Shown one piece after another: positions 1 through 7,895 of a DNA stretch of 27,382 nt. The position numbers were made by a program, and so were the translations under genes. The notes beneath the pieces were generated by a model, which had not been told where the DNA came from, ran no database searches, and worked only from the letters and a program-made list of their open reading frames with translations. Origin of the DNA: Rhizobiaceae bacterium (GTDB lineage Bacteria; Pseudomonadota; Alphaproteobacteria; Rhizobiales; Rhizobiaceae); the NCBI GenBank assembly GCA_023953845.1, contig JAMLJC010000003.1, positions 1 through 27,382 on the forward strand, in the 5' to 3' direction. The number at the start of each line of letters is the position of its first letter. Within the stretch, counting starts at the first letter, position 1.

Positions 1-1218
1 CTCGACACGATCGCCGAGACCTACAAGAAGCTGCGCAAGCTGCAGGACCAGCAGGTGGAAGCCCGCCTGCAGGCGACCGGCACGCTCTCGCCCGCCCAGG
101 AGCGCCGCTACAAGGAACTCAAGGACGAGCTGATCACCGCCGTCAAGTCGCTGTCGCTCAACCAGAACCGCGTCGACAGCCTCGTCGAGCAGCTCTACGA
201 CATCAACAAGCGCCTCGTGCAGAACGAGGGCCGCCTCTTGCGCCTTGCCGAGAGCTACGGCGTCAAGCGCGACTCGTTCCTCGAACAGTATAACGGCGCG
301 GAGCTCGACCCGAACTGGATGAAGTCGATCGCCAACCTTGCGGCCCGCGGCTGGAAGGAATTCGCCAAGAGCGAGAACACGACGATCCGCGACATCCGCC
401 AGGAGATCCAGAATCTCGCCACCGAGACCGGCATCTCCATCTCGGAATTCCGCCGCATCGTGCACATGGTGCAGAAGGGCGAGCGCGAGGCGCGCATCGC
501 CAAGAAGGAGATGGTGGAAGCCAACCTCCGTCTCGTGATCTCGATCGCCAAGAAGTACACGAACCGCGGCCTGCAGTTCCTGGATCTCATCCAGGAAGGC
601 AATATCGGCCTGATGAAGGCGGTGGACAAGTTCGAGTATCGCCGCGGCTACAAGTTCTCGACCTACGCGACGTGGTGGATCCGCCAGGCGATCACCCGCT
701 CGATCGCCGACCAGGCCCGCACGATCCGCATTCCGGTGCACATGATCGAGACGATCAACAAGATCGTGCGCACCTCGCGCCAGATGCTGCACGAGATCGG
801 CCGCGAGCCGACGCCGGAAGAGCTTGCCGAAAAGCTCGCCATGCCGCTTGAAAAGGTGCGCAAGGTGCTGAAGATCGCCAAGGAGCCGATCTCGCTCGAA
901 ACGCCCGTGGGCGACGAGGAAGACAGCCACCTCGGCGATTTCATCGAGGACAAGAACGCGCTGCTGCCGATCGACGCCGCCATCCAGGCGAACCTGCGCG
1001 AGACGACGACCCGCGTGCTGGCCTCGCTGACGCCGCGCGAGGAACGCGTGCTGCGCATGCGCTTCGGCATCGGCATGAACACCGACCATACGCTCGAAGA
1101 GGTCGGCCAGCAGTTCTCGGTGACGCGCGAACGTATCCGCCAGATCGAGGCGAAGGCGCTGCGCAAGCTGAAGCACCCGAGCCGCTCGCGCAAGCTGCGC
1201 TCGTTCCTCGACAGCTGA
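1..1218 (+). CDS. rpoD: RNA polymerase primary sigma factor RpoD, C-terminal part
   Basis: Housekeeping sigma-70 factor, which directs RNA polymerase to -10/-35 promoters. The reading frame is open from base 1, so the 5' end lies outside the window; 405 codons are present where alphaproteobacterial RpoD is usually about 680 residues. Region 2 begins near local residue 171 (VEANLRLVISIAKKY) and includes the -10 recognition and melting segment YKFSTYATWWIRQAITRSIA. Region 3 follows, and region 4 carries the -35 helix-turn-helix near residues 364-390 (TLEEVGQQFSVTRERIRQIE), ending RKLRSFLDS. These motifs are diagnostic of group 1 sigma factors. A strong intrinsic terminator starts 21 bases after the stop codon, so rpoD ends its transcript. 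Nothing appears broken. Confidence 0.97.
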   Translation, partial: LDTIAETYKKLRKLQDQQVEARLQATGTLSPAQERRYKELKDELITAVKSLSLNQNRVDSLVEQLYDINKRLVQNEGRLLRLAESYGVKRDSFLEQYNGAELDPNWMKSIANLAARGWKEFAKSENTTIRDIRQEIQNLATETGISISEFRRIVHMVQKGEREARIAKKEMVEANLRLVISIAKKYTNRGLQFLDLIQEGNIGLMKAVDKFEYRRGYKFSTYATWWIRQAITRSIADQARTIRIPVHMIETINKIVRTSRQMLHEIGREPTPEELAEKLAMPLEKVRKVLKIAKEPISLETPVGDEEDSHLGDFIEDKNALLPIDAAIQANLRETTTRVLASLTPREERVLRMRFGIGMNTDHTLEEVGQQFSVTRERIRQIEAKALRKLKHPSRSRKLRSFLDS

Positions 1219-1238
1219 GGCGACGGTGAGATGAAACG

Positions 1239-1271
1239 AGCCCTGTGACCGAGAGGTCGCGGGGCTTTTTT
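1239..1271 (+). terminator. Intrinsic terminator of rpoD
   Basis: A 12-bp stem (AGCCCTGTGACC with GGTCGCGGGGCT, including two G-T wobble pairs) encloses a GAGA tetraloop and is followed by six T residues. It lies just after the rpoD stop codon. Confidence 0.88.
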
Positions 1272-1294
1272 GTTTATGGAATCAGGGCACACAC

Positions 1295-1402
1295 CTCTCC
1301 TCCGTCATCCTCGGGCTTGACCCGAGGATCCCCACGTCCCGCGGCATAGCTTGAGTTCGTAGCATGGATCCTCGGGTCAAGCCCGAGGATGACGGAGGAG
1401 AG
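1295..1402. repeat. 37-bp perfect inverted repeat (rhizobial palindromic repeat)
   Basis: Bases 1295-1331 and 1366-1402 are exact reverse complements (37 bp), separated by 34 bases. Each arm contains a smaller palindrome around CCTCGGGCTTGACCCGAGG. Related single arms occur at 7701-7741 and 7824-7854, so this is a dispersed repeat family. It resembles the short palindromic intergenic elements of rhizobia; a family name cannot be assigned from sequence alone. Confidence 0.85.
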
Positions 1403-1452
1403 ATGGCAGTGCTACAAGACAGCTCGGAGAAGAGGGGCGGCCCACAACTCAT

Positions 1453-1506
1453 CTAGAACCATTATCCGACGCTGAAGCGATTTCGCTTCGGCTGGAACTG
1501 TTCTAG
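1453..1506. repeat. Imperfect palindrome, possible terminator of the DUF1801 gene
   Basis: The outer arms CTAGAAC (1453-1459) and GTTCTAG (1500-1506) flank an inner stem GCTGAAGCGA-TT-TCGCTTCGGC (1471-1492). It overlaps the stop codon of the minus-strand gene ending at 1503. It lacks a long T run, so it may act as a 3' mRNA stabilising hairpin or be another dispersed repeat. Confidence 0.55.
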
Positions 1507-1886
1507 GAACTCCTCGTCGGATCACCGATCTCGGCGTTCAAGTGCACCGCCTCGCTCGCAAGCCGTTCGGCGACCGCCGCATCCACAGGATCTCCCTCGA
1601 CGTAGACCATCGTCGCCAGCTCGTATTTGCCGCCGGGTTTCAGCCGCGGCTCGATCTCGCGCAGCCGCTTGCCGCGCCAGAAGCCGAAGAGCACGCGGGC
1701 CGCCTCGGCGCGGATCAACAGCACCGGGCCGTTGGAAAAGCACACGATGTGACCCCACTTGATGCGCTCCTCCAGCGCTCCTGCGGCAAGGACGGCGGCG
1801 CGCAGCCTCTCGACGGTCTCGCGTCGCCAGCCGTCGAGGGCCACGACATAGGCATCCGGGCTGTCCGCCGGTTTTTCCTTGCGCAT
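1503..1886 (-). CDS. DUF1801-like small protein
   Basis: A 127-residue cytoplasmic protein resembling the YdhG/DUF1801 group (alpha/beta fold, function not established). Typical features are the segment IKWGHIVCFSNGPVLLIRAE (about residues 40-60) followed by the F-W-G-KRL-REIEPRLKPGGKYELA stretch. The reading frame is open much further upstream, but the ATG at 1886 is preceded by a good ribosome binding site (GGGAGGAG), and the upstream extension has no family resemblance. It is transcribed away from the hydrolase gene at 2062 and ends in the palindrome at 1453-1506. Family assignment is from memory of the pattern. Confidence 0.7.
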   Translation of the reverse strand: MRKEKPADSPDAYVVALDGWRRETVERLRAAVLAAGALEERIKWGHIVCFSNGPVLLIRAEAARVLFGFWRGKRLREIEPRLKPGGKYELATMVYVEGDPVDAAVAERLASEAVHLNAEIGDPTRSS

Positions 1887-2061
1887 TCTGCTCTCCTCCC
1901 GAAACCGCCGGAGCTTACCGCGAACGGCCGGCAAGGGCGACGGTCTTGGCCTGTGGATGCGGGGGCTTTTGCCGAACACGAGCCGGCGTGCGGATTGCCT
2001 CGCTCCCGCCGCCGTGCAAGGCTTGCCCGTGCAAGGTGAATGGAACGACGGAAGGGTAGTC

Positions 2062-3708
2062 ATGCGGGATCGGCTCTGGCGCTTCGTCCTCTCCTTCTCC
2101 GCCACCGGGCTGATCCTGGGTACGCTGTGTTTTGCCGCCTCGCTGACGCCGAGCCTCCTGCCGCGCACCTATGTCACGCAGGGCGTGCTTTCGGGCGTCG
2201 CCATGGCCTGCGGCTACGGGCTCGGCGTGGCGCTTGCCGCGCTGTGGTTCTGGCTCGAGCTGCCGGAGCCGAAGGACCGGGTCCGTCTCTGGCTTGCCGC
2301 GGGCGCGGGGGGCCTTTGCGGCGTCGTGGCGCTGGTCTTCCTCTGGCGCACGGCGGAGTGGCAGAACTCCATCCGCACGCTGATGCACCTGCCGCCGATC
2401 GAGACGGCGCATCCCTTCTATGTCGGGCTCATCGCGCTCGCCGTCTTTCTCGTGCTCTTCGGCCTCGGGCGGCTCTTCGCCTTTCTCGCCCGGCTGTTCG
2501 CGAGGACCTCGCGCCGGGCGGCGCCGCGGCGGCTCTCCTCCGTCATCGGCACGGCGCTGGCCGCGACGCTATTCTGGACGCTGGCCGACGGCATTCTGGT
2601 GCGCTTCGTGCTGCACACGGCCGATTCCTCCTTCCGCCGGCTCGACCAGGTGATCGAGCCGGACACGGCCGAACCTTCCGATCTCAGAAAATCCGGCAGC
2701 ACCGCCTCGCTGGTGCGCTGGGACGAGCTTGGCCGCATGGGCCGCTCCTTCGTGGCGAGCGGACCGACGGGAGAGGACATCGCCGCCTTCACGGGCAGGC
2801 CGGCGATGGAGCCTCTGCGCGTCTATGCCGGCCTCAACGCCGCCGAGACGCCGGAGGCGCGGGCAAAGGTCGCGCTCGACGAGCTGATCCGTGTCGGCGG
2901 CTTCGAGCGCGCGACGCTCGTCATCGTCATGCCGACCGGCACCGGCTGGATCGATCCGGAGGGCATCGACACGGTCGAGTACCTGCACCATGGCGACATC
3001 GCCAGCGTCGCCATCCAGTATTCCTATCTCGCCAGCTGGCTTTCGCTGCTCGCCGAGCCGGATTACGGCGCCGAGGCCGCGCGGGCGCTCTTCCGCGCGG
3101 TCTACGGCCACTGGACGAGCCTGCCGAAGGACAAGAGACCAAAGCTCTATCTCTACGGCCTCAGCCTCGGCGCGCTGTCGTCGGAACAGTCGGCCGAACT
3201 CTTCGAGGTGATCGGCGATCCCTACCAGGGGGCGCTGTGGGCCGGCCCGCCGTTTCCGAGCCGCATCTGGCGCAAGATGACGGCGGACCGCAATCCCGGC
3301 ACGCCCGCCTGGCTGCCGCGCTTCCGTGACGGTTCCTATGTGCGCTTCACCAGCCAGAAGAACGTGCTGCCTGCGGTGGGCGACCATTGGGGGCCGATGC
3401 GCATCGTCTACCTGCAGTATGCCAGCGACCCGATCACCTTCTACGATCCCTATGCCTTCTACCGGCAGCCGGCCTGGATGGCCGTGCCGCGCGGGCCGGA
3501 TGTCTCGCCGGATTTCGAATGGTATCCGGTCGTCACCTTCCTGCAATTGACGCTCGACATGGCCATGGCGACCACGACGCCGATGGGGCTCGGCCATGTC
3601 TATGCCGGCGAGCATTATGTCGATCCGTGGATCGCCGTGACGGACGTGACGGACTGGAGTGCGGCGGACATCGCGAGACTCAAGGAGAGGTTCCGCGCGG
3701 GGCGATGA
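2062..3708 (+). CDS. Membrane alpha/beta-hydrolase family protein (Abhydrolase_9 type)
   Basis: A 548-residue inner-membrane protein. The N-terminal third has several hydrophobic segments (about residues 10-30, 45-70, 80-100, 120-145 and 160-185). The C-terminal half is an alpha/beta-hydrolase domain with a nucleophile elbow YGLSLGALSSEQ, whose Ser sits in a G-x-S-x-G motif. This layout (hydrophobic domain then hydrolase) is that of the Abhydrolase_9 family, for which I know no established substrate. The frame is open back to 1879, but the ATG at 2062 has GAAGGG about 6 bases upstream, and the upstream residues look like shadow translation of the opposite gene. Its stop abuts the stop of the convergent gene at 3709. 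Confidence 0.85.
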   Translation: MRDRLWRFVLSFSATGLILGTLCFAASLTPSLLPRTYVTQGVLSGVAMACGYGLGVALAALWFWLELPEPKDRVRLWLAAGAGGLCGVVALVFLWRTAEWQNSIRTLMHLPPIETAHPFYVGLIALAVFLVLFGLGRLFAFLARLFARTSRRAAPRRLSSVIGTALAATLFWTLADGILVRFVLHTADSSFRRLDQVIEPDTAEPSDLRKSGSTASLVRWDELGRMGRSFVASGPTGEDIAAFTGRPAMEPLRVYAGLNAAETPEARAKVALDELIRVGGFERATLVIVMPTGTGWIDPEGIDTVEYLHHGDIASVAIQYSYLASWLSLLAEPDYGAEAARALFRAVYGHWTSLPKDKRPKLYLYGLSLGALSSEQSAELFEVIGDPYQGALWAGPPFPSRIWRKMTADRNPGTPAWLPRFRDGSYVRFTSQKNVLPAVGDHWGPMRIVYLQYASDPITFYDPYAFYRQPAWMAVPRGPDVSPDFEWYPVVTFLQLTLDMAMATTTPMGLGHVYAGEHYVDPWIAVTDVTDWSAADIARLKERFRAGR

Positions 3709-4482
3709 TCAGCCCTTGACGGCGACGATGAAGAGCCGCGGGAAGCGCAGCAGCCGGCGCCCGTCGGCCATCGGCGGGTAGGCATTCGCGATCCGGTTCT
3801 CGTAGTCCGCGAGGAAGGCGTCGTGCTCTCCGGCCGGCAGGCGGTCGAGATAGGGACGCAGGCCCGTCGCCTTCACCCAGTCGACGATGGCGGCCGCATC
3901 CGCCATGGGATGGTTGTAGACGGTGTGCCAGACATCGACGCGGGCGGCCTTCGGGCCGAGCGCGTCGAAACAGGCGGCCGGATCAGGCATCGGACCGCGC
4001 CGTGGCGTGCCCTCGGCAAGAGCGCCCCGCCAGGGGCCGGCAAGAGCGCTTTCCTCCATCAGGAGATGGGAGGGTTCGTTGCGGTTGTCCGGCATCTGCA
4101 CGGCCAGCACGCCGCCGGGCCGCAAGCCCTCCACCAGCCGCGCCATCAGCGCCACCGGATCGGGCAGCCACTGGAAGGCGGCATTGGCGAAGAGCAGGGC
4201 AGCCGGCTCGTGCGGGCGCCATTTCAGAAGGTCACATTCGACGAAATCGACGCCGGGCAGGCGCCGGCGCGCGGCCTTCAGCATGTCGCCGGCATTGTCC
4301 ACGCCGCGCACGCCCCGGCCGGGAAAGCGCTCCACCAGCAGCTCTGTCGAGTTTCCCGGCCCGCAGCCGAGGTCGTAGACGGTTCCGGCGACAAGGTCGG
4401 CCGGCACCTGTGCCAGCAGGTCGCGGGCAGGGCGGGTGCGCTCGTCCTCGAATTTCAGGTATTGCGCGGCGGACCAGGCCAT
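3709..4482 (-). CDS. tam: Trans-aconitate 2-methyltransferase-like SAM methyltransferase
   Basis: A 257-residue class I SAM-dependent methyltransferase, close in length and pattern to Tam, which methylates trans-aconitate and so neutralises an aconitase inhibitor. The SAM-binding motif I is VYDLGCGPGNS (about residues 35-45). Motif II-like acidic residues follow (VRGVDNAGDML), and FANAAFQWLPDP and MPDNRNEPSH are characteristic of the Tam group. The ATG at 4482 is preceded by ACGGAG. It lies 11 bases downstream of the HAD dehalogenase stop, so the two probably form an operon. A much longer frame (to 5166) covers it but runs through the neighbour out of frame and is not real. Other small-molecule methyltransferases remain possible. 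Confidence 0.85.
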   Translation of the reverse strand: MAWSAAQYLKFEDERTRPARDLLAQVPADLVAGTVYDLGCGPGNSTELLVERFPGRGVRGVDNAGDMLKAARRRLPGVDFVECDLLKWRPHEPAALLFANAAFQWLPDPVALMARLVEGLRPGGVLAVQMPDNRNEPSHLLMEESALAGPWRGALAEGTPRRGPMPDPAACFDALGPKAARVDVWHTVYNHPMADAAAIVDWVKATGLRPYLDRLPAGEHDAFLADYENRIANAYPPMADGRRLLRFPRLFIVAVKG

Positions 4483-4493
4483 GGCGGCTCCGT

Positions 4494-5144
4494 TCAGAGG
4501 CTTTCGAGCGACGGCAGGATCAGCGCGGGACCGAGGTCGAAATACTCGTCCGGCATGTCGCTGCGGTTGATCCAGACGGTGCGGAAGCCGAATTTCGTCG
4601 CGCCGGCAATGTCCCAGCGGTTGGAGGACTGGAAGGAGACGGCATTCGGATAGAGCCGGTAGTTCGTCGTCACGAGATCGTAGACGGCGGGGGCGGTCTT
4701 GTAGGTCTTCAGCGCATCGACCGAGAAGATGTCGTCGATGACGGTGTCGAGCGCGGCGTTCTTCACCGCCGAGGCCAGCATGGCGGGCGAGCCGTTGGAG
4801 AGGATGGCGATATGCGCGCCGCGCTGCTTCAGCGCCTTCAGCACGGCCGGCACTTCCGGATAGCAGTCGAGCTTCCAGTAGGCGTCGAGCAGCTTCTGGC
4901 GCAGCGTCGGATCGACGCCGCCGATGCGCTTGAACGTATAGTCGAGCGCCTGCTCGGTGAGCTGCCAGAAATCGGCATAGGCGCCCATCAGTGCCCGCGT
5001 CCAGGAATATTCGAGCTGCTTGGCCCGCCAGATCTCGGAAAAGATCTGGTAGTTCGGCCCGACATCCCCCGCATGGCGGCGCACTGCCGCGTGCACGTCG
5101 AACAGCGTGCCATAGGCGTCGAAGACATAGGCGGCATGGGACAT
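4494..5144 (-). CDS. Haloacid dehalogenase, type II
   Basis: A 216-residue HAD-superfamily hydrolase of the (S)-2-haloacid dehalogenase type, which converts L-2-haloacids to D-2-hydroxyacids. The nucleophile Asp9 lies in FDAYGTLFD. Further motifs are ILSNGSPAML (Ser/Asn of motif II), the conserved Lys in LKTYKTAP, and the late acidic motif SFQSSNRWDIAGA, as in known type II dehalogenases. The start at 5144 (MSHAAYVFDAYG) has AAGGAA at the right distance; a start at 5189 would add an unconserved tail. It is first in a two-gene operon with the tam-like gene. The true substrate could be another small organic acid. Confidence 0.87.
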   Translation of the reverse strand: MSHAAYVFDAYGTLFDVHAAVRRHAGDVGPNYQIFSEIWRAKQLEYSWTRALMGAYADFWQLTEQALDYTFKRIGGVDPTLRQKLLDAYWKLDCYPEVPAVLKALKQRGAHIAILSNGSPAMLASAVKNAALDTVIDDIFSVDALKTYKTAPAVYDLVTTNYRLYPNAVSFQSSNRWDIAGATKFGFRTVWINRSDMPDEYFDLGPALILPSLESL

Positions 5145-5225
5145 GGGCGGCGATTCCTTCTGGCATTGTCGACGGCGATTGGTCGCCATCGACGTGGGAA
5201 TGTCAAATTATTTGGCGCCCGCCCC

Positions 5226-5481
5226 TCATCCCGCTGCCGCGACCTTCTCCCCGTAAACGGGAAGAAGGAAATGGTGGCGCGCTTTTCCCCTTCCCGAACG
5301 CGTATTGGTTGGGAGGAACTTCGCCTCCCTTTCTTCTCTCTGTCCGCAGCAGGGCCATCGTACAGGGAAGGAAACCGTCCCCCATCCCCTTCTCCCCGCG
5401 GGGGAGAAGGGGATGGGGCAACGTCGCACTCCATATGCGACGGCCTTGCCGCAGGCAGAGAAGGGCGTGGCAGCGGGATGA
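5226..5481. repeat. Mosaic palindromic intergenic element (RIME-like)
   Basis: A 256-bp segment whose ends are 13-bp inverted repeats (TCATCCCGCTGCC at 5226-5238, complement at 5469-5481). Inside it, 5380-5397 and 5401-5418 form a perfect 18-bp stem around a 3-base loop, and a smaller stem (CTTCTCCCCGT / ACGGGAAGAAG) is near 5246-5272. No coding content is convincing. The structure matches the rhizobial intergenic mosaic element style of non-autonomous repeat. Confidence 0.75.
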
Positions 5482-5493
5482 AGGATGCCCCTT

Positions 5494-6534
5494 TCAGAAC
5501 CGCGTGATGACGCTGATGCCGAGGTCGGTTGCCTTGTCCATCGCCGTCAGGGCGGGCACGGCTTCCTCCAGGCTGATATGCCGGCCGATCAGCCGTTGCG
5601 GGGTGAGCTTGCCGCTTTCGATCATTGCCAGCATGGCGTCGTAGCGCCAGGCCTGCATGCCGTGGCTGCCGTAGATTTCCAGTTCGTGGCCGATGACCTG
5701 GGCCATGGGAATCTGGGGCGTCGCATGGTCGGCGAGCATCAGGCCGACCTGCACGTGCCGCCCGCGCCGGCGCAGGTTGCGGATCGAGTTGAAGCAGGTG
5801 ACGGGCGAGCCGAGGGCGTCGACCGAGGCATGCGCCCCGCCGCCGGTGATCTCGCGCACGACCTCCGCGACGTCGGCGACCTCGCGCGCATTGATGGTGG
5901 CGACGGCGCCCATCTTCTTGGCGAAGTCCAGTTTCTCCGCGGAAATGTCGATGGCGATGGGATTGGCGCCGAGCGCGGCGGCGATCATGATCGCGGAGAG
6001 GCCCACCCCGCCGCAGCCGTGCACGGCCACCCATTCGCCGCCCGTCACGCGCGCCTGGTCGACGACGGCGCGGAAGGAGGTGGCGAAGCGGCAGCCGAGG
6101 CTGGCGGCCGTCGCATAGTCGATCGCGTCCGGCAGGTGCACGAGATTGTGGTCGGCAAAATCGATGGCGACGAGTTCGGCGAAGGAGCCCCAATGGGTGA
6201 AGCCGGGCTGGAACTGCTCTTCGCAAACCTGTTGGTTGCCCGAGCGGCATTCGCCGCAATGGCCGCAGCCGGAGACGAAGGGCACCGTCACCCGCTCGCC
6301 CTCGCGGAAACGGCGCACATTCCTGCCGACGGCCACCACCTTTCCGGCAAGCTCATGGCCCGGCACATGCGGCAGGCTTATATCCGGGTCATGGCCCATC
6401 CAGCCGTGCCAGTCGGAGCGGCAGAGCCCCGTCGCCTCCACCTTGATCACCACGCCGCCGGGCGTCGGCGTCGGGTCGGGCAGGGTGCGGATCTCGGGTG
6501 TCGCCTCGAAGGCTTCGTAATACATCGCGCGCAT
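5494..6534 (-). CDS. Zinc-dependent alcohol dehydrogenase family protein
   Basis: A 346-residue medium-chain dehydrogenase that oxidises an alcohol with NAD(P). The GroES-like N-terminal domain has the catalytic zinc ligands Cys38 (GLCRSDWHGW) and His60-Glu61 (PGHE). The structural zinc site is complete: Cys90, Cys93, Cys96 and Cys104 in GCGHCGECRSGNQQVC. The Rossmann domain carries GCGGVGLSA near residue 170 and AIDIS at the end of the second strand, where an Asp suggests NAD preference. The start at 6534 has GAAGGGAG just upstream; an earlier in-frame ATG lacks such support. It is transcribed divergently from the aminotransferase at 6719. The substrate cannot be told. Confidence 0.93.
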   Translation of the reverse strand: MRAMYYEAFEATPEIRTLPDPTPTPGGVVIKVEATGLCRSDWHGWMGHDPDISLPHVPGHELAGKVVAVGRNVRRFREGERVTVPFVSGCGHCGECRSGNQQVCEEQFQPGFTHWGSFAELVAIDFADHNLVHLPDAIDYATAASLGCRFATSFRAVVDQARVTGGEWVAVHGCGGVGLSAIMIAAALGANPIAIDISAEKLDFAKKMGAVATINAREVADVAEVVREITGGGAHASVDALGSPVTCFNSIRNLRRRGRHVQVGLMLADHATPQIPMAQVIGHELEIYGSHGMQAWRYDAMLAMIESGKLTPQRLIGRHISLEEAVPALTAMDKATDLGISVITRF

Positions 6535-6613
6535 GGTGATCTCCCTTCCGCCTTTGTATCGCATGCGCCCCGAATGCCCTCAACGGCGCCACCCATGATA
6601 AGGCCTGATGCAC

Positions 6614-6633
6614 CCATTCAACATCTTGAATGG
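6614..6633. promoter_or_regulatory. Candidate operator, 8-bp perfect inverted repeat
   Basis: CCATTCAA-CATC-TTGAATGG is a perfect dyad located in the 184-bp gap between the divergent alcohol dehydrogenase and aminotransferase genes. The placement suits a dimeric regulator controlling one or both. No regulator gene is adjacent. Confidence 0.45.
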
Positions 6634-6718
6634 ACAAGCGCGACCGGCTGTCGGAAGGCATTTGTGACTTGACCGGTCCGGCCCGCCGGGCCTTGATGGG
6701 CGAAAAGGAGTTTACAAA

Positions 6719-7600
6719 ATGCCAGTCGATACCTCACCACGCTCGACGACCTGGACCTTCGTGGACGGCGAATGGGTTTCAGGCAACCCGCCGCTCATCG
6801 GCCCCACCTCGCACGCCATGTGGCTCGGCTCGACCGTCTTCGACGGCGCACGCTGGTTCGACGGCATCGCGCCCGACCTCGACCTGCATTGCCAGCGCGT
6901 CAACCGCTCCGCCGAGGCGCTCGGCCTCAAGGCGGTGGTGAAGGCCGAGGAGATCGAGGCGCTGTCCTGGGAAGGCGTCAAGAAGTTCGACGGCAAGACG
7001 GCGATCTATGTCAAGCCGATGTACTGGGCCGAGCACGGCGCGTTCAGCGTGGTGGCGCCGGACGCGGAATCGACCCGCTTCGCGCTCTGCCTCTTCGAGG
7101 CGCCGATGGGCGACCCGAAGGCCGCATCCTCGCTGACCCTCTCGCCCTTCCGCCGCCCGACGGTGGAATGCATGCCGACGGATGCCAAGGCCGGCTGCCT
7201 CTATCCGAACAATGCCCGCATGCTGGTGGAGGCCCGCAAGCGCGGCTTCGACAATGCGCTGGTGCGCGACATGCTGGGCAATGTCGCCGAAACCGCCTCG
7301 TCCAACATCTTCATGGTCAAGGACGGCGTCGTCTTCACGCCCGCCGCCAACCGCACCTTCCTTGCCGGCATCACGCGCATGCGCGTCATCGGCCTGCTGA
7401 AAGAAGCCGGTTTCGAGGTGGTCGAGACGACGCTGATGGTCGCCGATTTCGAGAGCGCGGACGAGATCTTCACCTCGGGCAACTATTCCAAGGTGGTTCC
7501 GGTGACGCGTCTCGACGACCGCGACCTCCAGCCCGGCCCGATCACCGCCAAGGCGCGCGACCTCTATTTCGACTGGGCCCATTCCGACGGCGATGCGTGA
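6719..7600 (+). CDS. ilvE: Branched-chain amino acid aminotransferase-like (PLP class IV)
   Basis: A 293-residue fold-type IV PLP aminotransferase, expected to interconvert branched-chain amino acids and 2-oxo acids with glutamate. The probable PLP lysine is Lys157 in TDAKAGCLYPNNARML. The class IV signature with the conserved Glu follows at VAETASSNIFMVKDG, and the phosphate-binding part is near GITRMRVI and TSGNYSKVVPVT. The start ATG has AAAAGGAG upstream. The Lys motif (CLYPNN) departs from the classical IlvE GNY pattern, so it may be a diverged paralogue rather than the main IlvE, and D-amino-acid or aminodeoxychorismate-related activity cannot be fully excluded. A gene for a branched-chain amino-acid binding protein lies downstream on the opposite strand. 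Confidence 0.85.
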   Translation: MPVDTSPRSTTWTFVDGEWVSGNPPLIGPTSHAMWLGSTVFDGARWFDGIAPDLDLHCQRVNRSAEALGLKAVVKAEEIEALSWEGVKKFDGKTAIYVKPMYWAEHGAFSVVAPDAESTRFALCLFEAPMGDPKAASSLTLSPFRRPTVECMPTDAKAGCLYPNNARMLVEARKRGFDNALVRDMLGNVAETASSNIFMVKDGVVFTPAANRTFLAGITRMRVIGLLKEAGFEVVETTLMVADFESADEIFTSGNYSKVVPVTRLDDRDLQPGPITAKARDLYFDWAHSDGDA

Positions 7601-7603
7601 GGG

Positions 7604-7675
7604 CAAACAAGAACGCCGGGGTTTTCGCCCCGGCGCCAGGTTTGCCAGTGAACCCCACCCCACCCACTGCCGTCA
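7604..7675. repeat. 72-bp direct repeat, copy 1, with terminator-like hairpin
   Basis: This segment and 7758-7829 align along 72 bases with a few substitutions. Each contains a strong hairpin (here CGCCGGGG-TTTTCG-CCCCGGCG at 7614-7635) and ends in CCCACTGCCGTCA. It starts immediately after the aminotransferase stop and can act as its terminator hairpin. Confidence 0.75.
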
Positions 7676-7700
7676 ACCAGCGGCAAGCGCAGCGTTTGTT

Positions 7701-7741
7701 GCATGGATGGTCGGGTCAAGCCCGACCATGACGGAGGAGAG
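7701..7741. repeat. Palindromic repeat arm related to 1295-1402
   Basis: Carries GGTCGGGTCAAGCCCGACC followed by ATGACGGAGGAGAG, the same end sequence as the right arm at 1366-1402 but with a compensatory change in the palindrome (GGTCGGG/CCCGACC in place of CCTCGGG/CCCGAGG). It separates the two 72-bp direct repeats. Confidence 0.7.
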
Positions 7742-7757
7742 GCGAGGCGGACGTCGC

Positions 7758-7829
7758 CAAACAAAAACGCCGGGGCTCTCGCCCCGGCGTCAGATTCGCC
7801 GGTAAACCCAGCCCCACCCACTGCCGTCA
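7758..7829. repeat. 72-bp direct repeat, copy 2, with terminator-like hairpin
   Basis: Second copy of the 7604-7675 unit, with hairpin CGCCGGGG-CTCT-CGCCCCGGCG. It is followed directly by another palindromic arm (7824-7854, CCTCGGGCCTGACCCGAGG) in the opposite orientation to the one at 7701-7741. The block lies between convergent genes. Confidence 0.75.
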
Positions 7830-7895
7830 TCCTCGGGCCTGACCCGAGGATCCACGCGGCATGTGGGGCGTTTTCCGTTCCTGGCATCTTTCGCT

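Noticed and set aside
1879..2061. N-terminal extension of the hydrolase gene
   Set aside because: It overlaps the divergent gene's promoter side, has no family resemblance, and the ATG at 2062 has a ribosome binding site.
3709..5166. Single 485-codon minus-strand frame across the methyltransferase and dehalogenase region
   Set aside because: Only its downstream half is a recognisable protein; the upstream half is out-of-frame shadow of the dehalogenase gene in GC-rich DNA.
4002..5507. Long plus-strand frame opposite tam and the dehalogenase
   Set aside because: Arg/Ala/Gly-rich shadow translation without motifs or a ribosome site.
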